Below, in pieces: positions 33,585-41,824 of a DNA stretch of 64,000 nucleotides. This stretch comes from Leucobacter massiliensis (lineage in GTDB: Bacteria > Actinomycetota > Actinomycetes > Actinomycetales > Microbacteriaceae), in assembly GCF_002982315.1 (NCBI RefSeq), contig NZ_MWZD01000016.1, positions 1 to 64,000 on the forward strand. The letters run 5' to 3'. Position 1 is the first letter of the stretch. Every line of letters begins with the position of its first letter. The notes beneath the pieces were generated by a model that was given only the letters and a program-made list of their open reading frames with translations, did no database searches and was not told the DNA's origin. A program made the translations under genes and the position numbers.

Positions 33585-33914
33585 TCAGAACCCCGTCTCG
33601 CCGATGGGCGCCCGCCCCTCCGGCCACGTGACGGAGGCCACGAACTCCGGGTGCTTCCGCAGCCAGCCGGCGACGAAGGGGCAGTGGGGCACGATCGTGA
33701 CCCCCAGCTCCCGCGTCTGCTCCAGCGCCCGCTCCACGAGGACGCTGCCGAGACCCCGCTCCGTGAAGGCGGGGTCGATCTCGGTGTGGGTGAAGTCGTA
33801 GGAGCCGTCGCCGGGGCGGTACTGCGCGAAGCCGGCGGGGTGCCCGTCGACCCGGATCACGAAGCGGTTCCCCGCCGCGTCCCGCGTCACCTCGATGGCG
33901 TGCTGATCGTTCAT
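33585..33914 (-). CDS. GNAT family acetyltransferase, short (YjdJ-like)
   Basis: 109 residues: RFVIRVDGHPAGFAQYRPGDGSYDFTHTEIDPAFTERGLGSVLVERALEQ is a minimal GNAT with the motif-A acetyl-CoA loop RGLGS. IVPHCPFVAGWLRKHPEF is the typical ending of the GNAT-CG (YjdJ/YidJ) group. Such short proteins are often stand-alone and of unknown substrate. ATG 33914 lies just after a GAGGAGGACGCG ribosome site. The longer frame upstream is not coding. Confidence 0.85.
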   Translation of the reverse strand: MNDQHAIEVTRDAAGNRFVIRVDGHPAGFAQYRPGDGSYDFTHTEIDPAFTERGLGSVLVERALEQTRELGVTIVPHCPFVAGWLRKHPEFVASVTWPEGRAPIGETGF

Positions 33915-34009
33915 CGCGTCCTCCTCGCGCTGGGCCGCGCGAGCCGGAGAGGCGTTCGCAGCGGCGGTGCTGGTGCAGGACTCTTCACCCTCGCACCGTT
34001 CCCGGGGAA

Positions 34010-35017
34010 TCAGCCGTGCGCGGTCTCCGGGAGCGCGGGCCGGTTCACCGGCGAGTCGGGGGCGCCGTTCGCGAGCAGCGACGCCACGTTCTGCGCCTGG
34101 ATGCGCACGTACTCGATCTCCGTGCGCGCGGAGAAGTAGGCGATGTGCGGGGTGAGCACCACGTCGTCGCGGCCGAGCATGGGGTGATCGGGTGCGGGCG
34201 GCTCCGCTTCGAGGACGTCGAGCGCGGCCCCGGCGAGATGCCCGGAGTCGAGGGCGGCGGCGAGCGCGTCGTGATCGACGAGACCGCCGCGAGACACGTT
34301 CACCAGGGTGGATCCGGCGGGCATCTGCGCGAGGAACTCGGCGTCGACCATCCCGCTCGTCTCGGGGGTGAGCGGGAGGTGCAGCGAGAGGTGGTGCGCG
34401 GTGCGGCGCAGCTCGCCGAGTCCCGTGCGGGTGACCCCGAGCGCCGCGAGCTCGGCCCGCACCTCGGGGGTGTCGGGGAGCAGCGGGTCGTATCCGAGGA
34501 CGCGGCCGAAGAGGGGGGCGGAGATGCGCGCCAGTTCGCGGCCGATGCGCCCGAGCCCGACGATGCCCAGCGTGGTTTCGCTGAGCCGCGGCGGGGCGGT
34601 GGCCGCCCGCTCGTTCCAGCGCTCGGGGGTGGCGGAGGCCGTGTAGGAGGCCAGCTGGCGCAGCGAAGCGAGCAGGATCGCGAGGGTGTGCGTGGCGACC
34701 TCCTCGGTGGCGGCGCCGGGGACGTTCGTCACCCACACCCCGCGCTCCGAGGCGGCGGCCACGTCGACGTAGTCGAAGCCCATGGACATGAGCGAGATGA
34801 TGCGCAGCTCCGGCAGCGCCTCGATGACGCTCCGGTCGATGGCCGCGTAGCCGGGGAGCAGCGCGACGGCGTCGCGGGATCCTGCGATGATCCGCTCCGG
34901 ATCCCGCGTGCCGAGCACGCGGACCTCGAATCCCTGCTCCTCCAGCAGCCGGATCCCCGCGGCGGGGTCGGTGTCCTCCACGTCGGTGTAGACGGCGACG
35001 GGCCGGTTCGTGCTCAC
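34010..35017 (-). CDS. D-isomer 2-hydroxyacid dehydrogenase
   Basis: 335 residues from GTG 35017. The NAD-binding motif GLGRIG is at about 154-159. Catalytic residues of the family are visible: NVSRGGLVD (Arg243), DVLEAEPP (Glu270/272) and LTPHIAYFS (His291). These enzymes interconvert 2-oxoacids and D-2-hydroxyacids with NAD(P)H. It is last in the catabolic operon, 4 bp after the ThDP enzyme, so it may act on the 2-oxoacid or hydroxyacid that the operon produces. The specific substrate is unknown; the C-terminal lid resembles glyoxylate/hydroxypyruvate-type enzymes. Confidence 0.9.
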   Translation of the reverse strand: MSTNRPVAVYTDVEDTDPAAGIRLLEEQGFEVRVLGTRDPERIIAGSRDAVALLPGYAAIDRSVIEALPELRIISLMSMGFDYVDVAAASERGVWVTNVPGAATEEVATHTLAILLASLRQLASYTASATPERWNERAATAPPRLSETTLGIVGLGRIGRELARISAPLFGRVLGYDPLLPDTPEVRAELAALGVTRTGLGELRRTAHHLSLHLPLTPETSGMVDAEFLAQMPAGSTLVNVSRGGLVDHDALAAALDSGHLAGAALDVLEAEPPAPDHPMLGRDDVVLTPHIAYFSARTEIEYVRIQAQNVASLLANGAPDSPVNRPALPETAHG

Positions 35018-35021
35018 GGTC

Positions 35022-36650
35022 TCACCGTCCTTCCGAGGCGTCGAAGCTCGCCTGCTCGATGTGGATGAGCTGCAGGCCGCCCGCGGCGACCGCCTCCGCG
35101 ACGGCGGCGCTCAGCTCCGCCCGGTTGCGCGCGCGGCGCCCGGTGCCGCCGAAGGCCGCTGCGAGCGCGGGCCAGTCGGGCTGTGCGAGCCGGACGCCGA
35201 TGGGGGCGATGCCGGCGTCGGCCTCGTTCTGCTGGATCTCCGCGTAGCCGCCGTTGTCGACGACGATGACGGTGACGTCCTCGCCCTGCTCGACGACGGT
35301 CATGAACTCGTTCACGGAGAACATGAGCGCACCGTCGCCGGTGACCACGATCGCGGGGCGCCCGGGCGCGGCGATCCGGGAGCCGAGCGCGGCCGGGACG
35401 CCGTAGCCGAGGGTCGCGTAGGTGGTCATGTAGGGCGTCGAGTTGGGGGTGCGCACCCGCAGGGTGTTGAGCAGTCCCCAGTAGGCGATCTGCGAGGAGT
35501 CGGTCGCGACGATCGCGTCGGCGGGCAGCGCCGCGGCGATCGCCTCGGCGATGGCGGTGTTCTCGGGGGAGAGCGCCGCGCATTCGGCGCGCACGGCGCC
35601 CAGCGTCTCGGCGACGAGCGCCTCGGCGCGGGTGGTCGCGGGGGCCGCCGCCTCCGTCTTCGGGATCAGTGCGGCGAGGGCCGCGCGGGCATCGCCCACG
35701 ATCCCGATCCGCGCCTCCTGGTTCTTGTGGATCTGCGAGGGGAGCAGGTCGACGCGGATCACCGCGCCGCGGGCGTCGAGCCGGTCGACCCAGAGCTCGG
35801 CCTCGCCGAGCTTCGAGCCGACGACGAGCAGCACGTCCGCGTCGCGGGCGAGCTCGCGCGCGGCGGCGAGCCTGAGGTTGGCGCCCAGCGCGAGGGGGTG
35901 GTGCTCGTCGAGCACGCCCTTCGCGTTGCCGGTCGTGACCACCGGGGCGCCCAGGCGCTCGGCGAGGATCCGCAGCTCCGCGGCGGCGCCGCGGGAGCCG
36001 CCGCCCGCGAGGATGACCGGAGTGCTCGCGGCCGAGAGCAGCGCCGCGGCCTCGGCGATCGCGCCCGGGTCGGGCGCGGCGACCGGGGCCGCCTCGCGTG
36101 CGGCGGTCGCCTCCTGCGGCAGCTCGCAGCTCTCCTCGAGCAGGTCGAGCGGCACCTCCACGTACACGGGCCGGGGGCGGCCCGTCGCGAAGAGCGCGAA
36201 GGCGTCGTGGATCGCGGCGACGGCCTCCTCCGCGGTCTGCACGCGCCGGCCCCACTCGACGATCGCGGAGGCCGCCGCGAGCTGGTCCTTGGTCTCGTGC
36301 AGGGTGCCCACGTCGGCGAACTCGGCGCCGCGCGCCGGTCCGGGGGCGATCAGGATCATCGGCCGGGACTCGCAGTACGCGGTGCCCGCCGCGGAGAGGG
36401 CGTTGAGCAGGCCGGGCCCGCTCGTGGTGATGACGACGCCCGGCTTGCCGCTCTGCAGCGACCAGCCGTCGGCGGCGTAGCCCGCCCCCTGCTCGTGCCG
36501 GGCCGTGACGGCGCGGATCCCCAGCGCGGTCAGCGGCCGGTAGAACTCGAGGTTGTGCGTGCCCGGGATCCCGAACACGGTGTCGACGCCGTAGTTGCGC
36601 AGGGTCTCGATGACCACCCAGCCGGTGGTGCGTTTTGCGATGGTTTCCAA
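35022..36650 (-). CDS. Thiamine diphosphate-dependent enzyme (acetolactate-synthase-like)
   Basis: 542 residues starting at a TTG codon (36650), preceded by GAGGA. N-terminal PYR domain: VFGIPGTHNLEFYRPL and RHEQGAGYAADGW with the activating Glu53. Middle: nucleotide-fold domain with PVILAGGGSRGAAAELRILAERLGAPVVTT. C-terminal PP domain: VVTGDGALMFSVNEFMTVVEQGEDVTVIVVDNGGY, the ThDP-Mg motif (GDG...N). Family members form or break C-C bonds next to a carbonyl, such as acetolactate synthase, benzoylformate decarboxylase or glyoxylate carboligase. Its place in the operon favours a catabolic decarboxylase over a biosynthetic acetolactate synthase; no small subunit is near. Confidence 0.88.
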   Translation of the reverse strand: METIAKRTTGWVVIETLRNYGVDTVFGIPGTHNLEFYRPLTALGIRAVTARHEQGAGYAADGWSLQSGKPGVVITTSGPGLLNALSAAGTAYCESRPMILIAPGPARGAEFADVGTLHETKDQLAAASAIVEWGRRVQTAEEAVAAIHDAFALFATGRPRPVYVEVPLDLLEESCELPQEATAAREAAPVAAPDPGAIAEAAALLSAASTPVILAGGGSRGAAAELRILAERLGAPVVTTGNAKGVLDEHHPLALGANLRLAAARELARDADVLLVVGSKLGEAELWVDRLDARGAVIRVDLLPSQIHKNQEARIGIVGDARAALAALIPKTEAAAPATTRAEALVAETLGAVRAECAALSPENTAIAEAIAAALPADAIVATDSSQIAYWGLLNTLRVRTPNSTPYMTTYATLGYGVPAALGSRIAAPGRPAIVVTGDGALMFSVNEFMTVVEQGEDVTVIVVDNGGYAEIQQNEADAGIAPIGVRLAQPDWPALAAAFGGTGRRARNRAELSAAVAEAVAAGGLQLIHIEQASFDASEGR

Positions 36651-36714
36651 GGGTTCCTCGTGTTCGTTGGGGAAGGGCGGGGGCGGGCCGGCGCGGGCGC
36701 GGCGGTGCCGCGGC

Positions 36715-38070
36715 TCAGCGGTCCGTCGTGTCGATCGCCGTGGTGTCGAGCCGCGGCCGGAAGGATCCCGTCACGGGCGCGGCGTCCGAGTGCTGCGGGG
36801 CGAAGCGCACGCCGATCCAGGCGACGAGCGTGAGCAGGCCGAAGAAGGCGACGACCGACCAGAAGTTGCCGTCCGTGAGCACGAGCAGCAGCGAGGCGAT
36901 CGCGGGCGAGAGCCCGCCCCACACCGCGGCGCCGACGCCGTAGGAGAGCGACATCGAGGTGTATCGCGACTGCGGGCGGAACATCTGCGCCATCAGGGTC
37001 GACAGCGGGGCCCACGCGCCGCTCAGGGTGACGCGGATGAGGATCACGAAGAGCCAGATGAGTGCGACGTTCTTCGCCTGGATGGACAGCACCAGCGGGA
37101 TGATGACGAGGAAGGAGGGGATGATCCCGAGGTACATCACGCGCTTCGGCCCGATCTTGTCGCCCAGCGCGGCGATGGGCAGGGTCACCAGCATCTCGAC
37201 GAGCGAGGCGATGGTGAGCGCCCCGAGGATCACGGTCGGGTCGAGGCCGATCTCGGGCGAGTCGGCGTAGTTCTGCACGAAGGTCGTGGCGATCACGTAG
37301 CCTCCGGAGGACATCGCGATGATGCAGAAGCCGAGCAGGATCGGCGCCCAGTTGTTCTTCAGGGCGAACAGGATCGGGGTGGACTGCTCCTGGCCGCCGA
37401 CCTTCTCCTCGAACACCGGAGTCTCCTCGACGCGGAAGCGCACCCAGAAGCCGACGCCGATGAGCACGATGCTGAAGAGGAACGGCAGGCGCCAGCCCCA
37501 GCTCAGCAGCGCGTCCTGTCCGAGCGCCGAGAGCGCCCAGAAGGCACCGGTGGCCATCAGCGCACCGAGCGGGTTGCCGACCTGGGTGAAGCCGCCGTAG
37601 AAGGTCTTCCACTTCGGCGGCGCGCTCTCCACGGACATGAGGCTCGCCCCGCCCCACTCGCCGCCGACGGCGAGGCCCTGCGCCATGCGGCAGAGGATCA
37701 GGAGGACCGGGCCCCAGATGCCGATGGCCGCGTAGCCGGGCAGCACGCCGACGAGCGTCGTGGCGACGCCCATGAGCACGAGGGTCATGGTGAGGGCGGG
37801 CTTGCGGCCGAGCTTGTCGCCGATGTGCCCGAAGATGATGCCGCCCAGGGGGCGCATGAAGAACGCGACCGCGTAGGTGCCGAAGGAGGCGAGGGTCGCG
37901 AGCGCCGGGTCGAGGTCCTCCGGGAAGAACACGTAGGGGAAGATGATCGCGGCTGCCGTGGCGTAGACGTAGAAGTCGTACCACTCGATGGAGGTGCCGA
38001 CGAGCGCGGCCATTCCCCCCTTCAGCGCGCGTCTGTGCGAGTTGGGCGGGGCGGTCGCTGTTGCGGACAT
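36715..38070 (-). CDS. MFS transporter, MHS family
   Basis: 451 residues with twelve membrane segments. GTSIEWYDFYVYATAAAIIFPYVFFPE at the N-terminus and the loop GHIGDKLGRKPALTMTLVLMG are signatures of the metabolite:H+ symporter (MHS) group (ShiA, KgtP, ProP relatives). MRPLGGIIFGHIGDKLGRK also has the classical MFS loop. It is a proton-driven importer, likely of a mono- or dicarboxylate or related compound. AAAGGAG lies six bases before ATG. It sits between the amidohydrolase and the ThDP enzyme and is the uptake component of this operon. Confidence 0.93.
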   Translation of the reverse strand: MSATATAPPNSHRRALKGGMAALVGTSIEWYDFYVYATAAAIIFPYVFFPEDLDPALATLASFGTYAVAFFMRPLGGIIFGHIGDKLGRKPALTMTLVLMGVATTLVGVLPGYAAIGIWGPVLLILCRMAQGLAVGGEWGGASLMSVESAPPKWKTFYGGFTQVGNPLGALMATGAFWALSALGQDALLSWGWRLPFLFSIVLIGVGFWVRFRVEETPVFEEKVGGQEQSTPILFALKNNWAPILLGFCIIAMSSGGYVIATTFVQNYADSPEIGLDPTVILGALTIASLVEMLVTLPIAALGDKIGPKRVMYLGIIPSFLVIIPLVLSIQAKNVALIWLFVILIRVTLSGAWAPLSTLMAQMFRPQSRYTSMSLSYGVGAAVWGGLSPAIASLLLVLTDGNFWSVVAFFGLLTLVAWIGVRFAPQHSDAAPVTGSFRPRLDTTAIDTTDR

Positions 38071-38125
38071 GAGAGCTCCTTTGCTGGATGCCGGGTGGTG
38101 TGCGGGGTGGTGCTGCGGGGCCGGG

Positions 38126-39796
38126 TCACCGGGCGTAGACGCGCTCGCCGCCGACCCAGGTCTGCGTGACGGTGATGCCGGAGAGCTCCGGTACGGGGGT
38201 GGTCCGGGGGTCGCGGTCGAGGACGGCGAAGTCGGCGCGCTTGCCGGGCTCGATGCTGCCGAGCTCGTCCTCGCGGCCGAGGGCGCGCGCGGCCGTGATG
38301 GTGTGCGCGCGCAGCGCGGTGTCGAGGGAGACGGCCAGCTCCTCGGGGCCCAGCTGGGTGCCGCGGCGGGTGATGCGCGAGACGGCGGCCTGGATCGCCT
38401 CCATCGGACGCGGGTCGGCGACGGGTGCGTCCGAGGAGATCGTCACGGGGACGCCGGCGCGCTCGAACTCGCCCAGCGGGTTGAAGCGCTCGCCGGGCGT
38501 GCCGATGGCCTGCTCGACGCCCTCGCCCCAGTTGTAGTGGTGCTGCGGCTGGTTCACCGGGTAGATGCCGGCGCGGGCCATGCGCTCGATCTGCTCGGGG
38601 GTGGGGAGGCCGCAGTGCTCGATGCGGTGGCGGGCGTCGGCGTCCGGCCGCTCTGCGAGGGCCTCCTCGATGGCGCCGATGACCATCTCGAGCGCCGTGG
38701 GCGACTGGGAGTGGGTGGCGGTCTGCAGTCCGACGCGGTGCGCCCGCTTGATGAGCTCGGCGTAGTCGCGCGGCTCGTGGTAGAGCTGCCCGGTGCGGCA
38801 CGGGTCGCCGACGTAGCCGTCGGGGAAGTAGGCGGTCCAGCCGCCGAGCGTGCCGTCGGAGTAGAACTTGATGCCGGCGAAGCTCAGGTGCTCGTTGCCG
38901 AACTGGCCGTGCAGGCCCATTTCGATGGCTTCGTCGAGCAGGTGCGAGAGCAGGTACATGCTCACCCGCACCTTCAGATCGCCGGCTTCCGCGAGGCGCA
39001 GGTACATGTCGAACTCCCGGCGGCTGACCTGCGCGTCGCCGATGGTGGTGACGCCTCCGGCGAGGAAGTTCTCCTGGGCGGCGGCGAGCTGGCGGCGGTG
39101 CTCCTCCGGCTCGTCGGCGAGGTGGAAGTTGGGTCCGTGGTGGCCGATCTTGACGCCCTCGAGTCCGGTGAGCACATTGCAGGCGGCGTCGGAGAGCTCG
39201 CCGGTGAGCTCGCCGTCGGCGTCGCGGAAGAACTCGCCGCCCTTCGGGTTGGGAGTGTCGCGGGTGACGCCGTGCAGCTCGAAGGTGTACGAGTTCACGA
39301 CGCCGCCGTGGCCGGAGGCGTTCATGAGGTACACCTCGCGGTCGGTGGCGACCTCGTCGAGCTCGAAGCGGGTCGGGTGGCGGCGCTCGGCGAGGTTGCG
39401 CTGCTCGTAGCCGTAGCCGCGGATCGGGCGGCCGGCGGGGAGTTCCCGGGCGGCCTGGCGCAGCAGCTCGATGATCTCCGGGATGGAGCCGGCGCGCTCG
39501 GGGCCGCAGTCGACCCAGCTCATCATCTGGCCGAGCATCAGCGGGTGGGCGTGGGCGTCGATGAACCCGGGCACCACGACGGCGTCGCCCAGCTCGACGA
39601 GCTCGGCCGGGAGCGCGCTCACCTCGGCGGCGGCGGCGCGGCACGCGTCGATGTCACCCACGTGCGCGATGCGGTCCCCGAGCACGAGGAATGCCTCGGG
39701 GGTCGTCCCCGCTGCGTCGAGCGCGTGGATGCGCGCCGCGGTGATGATCTGCGGTGCTGCCGGGGCCGGTGCCTGGGTGAACGCGAGCTTGCGCAC
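38126..39796 (-). CDS. Amidohydrolase family protein (YtcJ-like)
   Basis: 556 residues starting at GTG 39796 with AAGGAG six bases upstream; the longer frame is rejected. The metal-binding HxH motif is in GFIDAHAHPLM (His82, His84), and GHHGPNFHLADEPEEHRRQLAAAQENFLAGG and HRIEHCGLPTPEQI supply further metal and catalytic His. ISSDAPVADPRPMEAIQAAV has the late Asp. These enzymes hydrolyse C-N bonds of unknown amides or N-acyl compounds. It is the first gene of the catabolic operon and divergent from the Lrp-type regulator, so it is likely regulated by that protein. Confidence 0.9.
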   Translation of the reverse strand: MRKLAFTQAPAPAAPQIITAARIHALDAAGTTPEAFLVLGDRIAHVGDIDACRAAAAEVSALPAELVELGDAVVVPGFIDAHAHPLMLGQMMSWVDCGPERAGSIPEIIELLRQAARELPAGRPIRGYGYEQRNLAERRHPTRFELDEVATDREVYLMNASGHGGVVNSYTFELHGVTRDTPNPKGGEFFRDADGELTGELSDAACNVLTGLEGVKIGHHGPNFHLADEPEEHRRQLAAAQENFLAGGVTTIGDAQVSRREFDMYLRLAEAGDLKVRVSMYLLSHLLDEAIEMGLHGQFGNEHLSFAGIKFYSDGTLGGWTAYFPDGYVGDPCRTGQLYHEPRDYAELIKRAHRVGLQTATHSQSPTALEMVIGAIEEALAERPDADARHRIEHCGLPTPEQIERMARAGIYPVNQPQHHYNWGEGVEQAIGTPGERFNPLGEFERAGVPVTISSDAPVADPRPMEAIQAAVSRITRRGTQLGPEELAVSLDTALRAHTITAARALGREDELGSIEPGKRADFAVLDRDPRTTPVPELSGITVTQTWVGGERVYAR

Positions 39797-39993
39797 GGTG
39801 AACTCCTTCGTGTCGGATCGCTCCGAGCGTACGCATCTTCGCCGCCGAAGAAAAACCAGAATGTGCGTCGCGAAACACTCTGTCGTCGAAATGTCGCTCC
39901 CAGTGGGCAAAAGTGCGTGATCTGCTGTGAAAAGAGCGAGCCCGGCAGCGTTTTTGCCAGATTCGGCGCGATGCATCTGGCAGGATGGCCGGC
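39797..39993. promoter_or_regulatory. Divergent promoter/operator of the catabolic operon and Lrp-type gene
   Basis: TGCCAGAT (39955-39962) is perfectly inverted at ATCTGGCA (39975-39982) with a 12-base spacer, and GATGCATC (39970-39977) is a further palindrome inside. The site overlaps CAGGAT (39981-39986), the likely -10 of the regulator gene, seven bases before GTG 39994. Binding there would repress the regulator gene itself. The rest of the region is more AT-rich than average, including AAGAAAAACC near 39849. This is the common layout for Lrp/AsnC autoregulation. Confidence 0.6.
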
Positions 39994-40914
39994 GTGGAAG
40001 ACATCGACGAGGACCTCATCCGGGCGCTGCAGCTCGACGGCCGTGCGCAGTTCTCCGCGCTCGCAGACCGCCTCGGGGTGCACCGCGGCTTCGTCGCCCA
40101 GCGCGTCCACGAGCTCATCGCCGAGGGCGAGATCCGGATCCTCGCCGCCGTCCACCCCCGCGTGGTGGGGCTGCCGATCCAGGCGAATCTGCAGCTGCGG
40201 CTGAGCGGCCCGACCTCGCCGGTCTTCGAGCGTCTGAGCGAGTTCAGCAATGTGGTCTTCCTGTCGGAGATCAGCGGTCGCACCCAGGCCGTCGTCGAGG
40301 TGTGGGCCGCCGATCAGGAGGACGTCGGGCGCTCGGTGCGGGCCATCCAGGCGATCGACGGGGTCGTCGGCGTCGACTTCTCCCTCTACGACCGCGTGCT
40401 GCGCAGGCTCCGCCTCGGCGAGGATCCGGCGGTCTCCGACCTGGTGTTCGACGACTTCGACATCGCCCTCATCGCCGAGCTGCAGCTCGACGGGCGGCTG
40501 ACCTTCGGCGAGCTGTCGCGTCGCACGGGCCGCTCCGCCTCGGCCTGCCGCGCGCGCGTGCTGCGCCTGCTCGACTCGGGCGTGATGCGCATCGGGGCGG
40601 TGCGCAGCCGGCGCAGCGCGACGAGCTCGGTCCTCTCGGGCGTGGGGGTGATCCTGCGCGGCGGCGAGGGCGCCGCCTCGGTCGAGGAGCTGCTGCTCGG
40701 GGTGCCGACGATCGAGTTCGCCGCGCGCACCCTCGGCCGCTACGGCCTGATCGCGACGATCGCCGCGCGCTCGCTCGTGGACTACACGGAGATCGTGCGT
40801 GCGCTGCGCGCCCACCCGGAGGTCGCGCGGGTGGAGACCTGGATCCACGCCCACGTCTGGGTCGAGCGCTACGAGTGGAGCCTCGACCGGCTGGAGCGCA
40901 ACCGCCGCGCGTGA
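39994..40914 (+). CDS. Lrp/AsnC family regulator with two HTH regions
   Basis: About 306 residues from GTG 39994 (ATG 39985 is the alternative). EDIDEDLIRALQLDGRAQFSALADRLGVHRGFVAQRVHELIAEGEI is an AsnC-type winged HTH. The middle is an RAM-like domain with VVEVWAADQEDVGRSVRAIQAI. A second HTH follows: DDFDIALIAELQLDGRLTFGELSRRTGRSASACRARVLRLLDSGVMRIG, then a second RAM-like part. This duplicated arrangement, about twice the usual 150 residues, is known among actinobacterial Lrp proteins. It likely senses an amino acid or other substrate and regulates the divergent operon and itself. Confidence 0.9.
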   Translation: MEDIDEDLIRALQLDGRAQFSALADRLGVHRGFVAQRVHELIAEGEIRILAAVHPRVVGLPIQANLQLRLSGPTSPVFERLSEFSNVVFLSEISGRTQAVVEVWAADQEDVGRSVRAIQAIDGVVGVDFSLYDRVLRRLRLGEDPAVSDLVFDDFDIALIAELQLDGRLTFGELSRRTGRSASACRARVLRLLDSGVMRIGAVRSRRSATSSVLSGVGVILRGGEGAASVEELLLGVPTIEFAARTLGRYGLIATIAARSLVDYTEIVRALRAHPEVARVETWIHAHVWVERYEWSLDRLERNRRA

Positions 40915-40944
40915 ATGTCAGTGGTGCCCGGTAGCGTCGCGCGC

Positions 40945-41520
40945 ATGGGACAGATCATCTACGACGCCGCGACCACGCTCAACGGATTCATCGCCGACCA
41001 GCAGCACTCGCTCGACTGGCTGTTCGCCGTGGAGGGCGGTGAGCAGCCCGAGGAGGGGCTCTACCCGGCGCACGCGACGGTGCTGGTCGAGGGGGCGCAC
41101 AGCTACGAGTGGGTGCTGCGGCACGAGCGGCTGCTCGAACGGCCCGAGCGGTGGGGCGAGCTCTACGGCGAGAAGCCGATCTTCGTCTTCACCTCGCGTG
41201 AGCTGCCCCTGCCCGCCGGCGCCGATGTGCGCTTCGTCTCGGGCGAGGTCGCGGCGGCGCTGCCCGCTATCCGCGCGGCAGCGGGCTCGGGCGATATCTG
41301 GGTGCTCGGCGGAGGCGAGCTGGCGGGCCGCTTCTTCGACGCGGGGGCGCTGGACCGCATCGAGCTGTCCGTCGCTCCCGCCGCGCTGCCCTCCGGCGCC
41401 CCGCTGCTGCCGCGCCGCATCGGCCCCGAGCGCCTCCGCCTGCGCGAGGCCCGCCCCGTCGGCCAGTTCGCCCGCCTCGCCTACGATGTGCTCCCCGCCC
41501 ACGCCGCGCCCGCCGCCTGA
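40945..41520 (+). CDS. Dihydrofolate reductase family protein (RibD C-terminal-like)
   Basis: 191 residues: IIYDAATTLNGFIADQQHSLDWLF, GAHSYEWVLRHERLLERPERWGELYGEKPIFVFTSRELP and DIWVLGGGELAGRFFDAGALDRIELSVAPAALPSGAPLLP match the RibD C-terminal/DHFR-like fold that binds NADPH. It is not a true DHFR, since the drug-binding and folate motifs are missing. Function unknown. TAGCGT at 40932-40937 lies seven bases before ATG 40945, so the leaderless start is preferred over the longer ORF from 40915. It follows the regulator gene in the same direction. Confidence 0.8.
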   Translation: MGQIIYDAATTLNGFIADQQHSLDWLFAVEGGEQPEEGLYPAHATVLVEGAHSYEWVLRHERLLERPERWGELYGEKPIFVFTSRELPLPAGADVRFVSGEVAAALPAIRAAAGSGDIWVLGGGELAGRFFDAGALDRIELSVAPAALPSGAPLLPRRIGPERLRLREARPVGQFARLAYDVLPAHAAPAA

Positions 41521-41603
41521 ACCACCGCGCAGGCTCCTCGGCCTGGGCCCCCGCGCCCCCGGAGAGCCGGGCTCCCGGGATCTCCGGCGCAATAGCATCA
41601 TTA

Positions 41604-41774
41604 GTGATACTGCTCAGGGGCGATGAGGTGCGGCAGGTCGTCGCGGACCGTCGCTACTCCGGCAAGTTCGTGGTTCGCCTGACGCCCGAGGCGCACCGGC
41701 AGCTCGCGCTCGAAGCCGCCGAGCAGCGGGTCTCGCTCAATCGCCTCGCGGCGAGCCGCCTCGTCGGCGCCTGA
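41604..41774 (+). CDS. Small HicB-like ribbon-helix-helix protein, likely a fragment
   Basis: GKFVVRLTPEAHRQLALEAAEQRVSLNRLAASRLVGA ends a short frame of about 56 residues, reading from GTG 41604 (GTG 41628 is also in frame). RYSGKFxxRxxPxxHRxLAxxAxxxGxSLNxxxxSRL is the C-terminal ribbon-helix-helix of HicB-type antitoxins. The N-terminal HicB domain and a HicA toxin partner are missing, so it may be a remnant or a stand-alone DNA-binding protein. ATCATTAGTGAT (41597-41608) at its start is a small dyad that could be its own operator. Not found by length-based gene calling. Confidence 0.6.
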   Translation: MILLRGDEVRQVVADRRYSGKFVVRLTPEAHRQLALEAAEQRVSLNRLAASRLVGA

Positions 41775-41824
41775 GCCCCGGCTCCTCCCCGTCGAGCGCT
41801 GCCCCGCGCGACCCCGCCCGCCGC

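Noticed and set aside
35022-36650. Biosynthetic acetolactate synthase (ilvB)
   Set aside because: There is no ilvN or ilvC next to it and the operon looks catabolic, so the symbol is not given.
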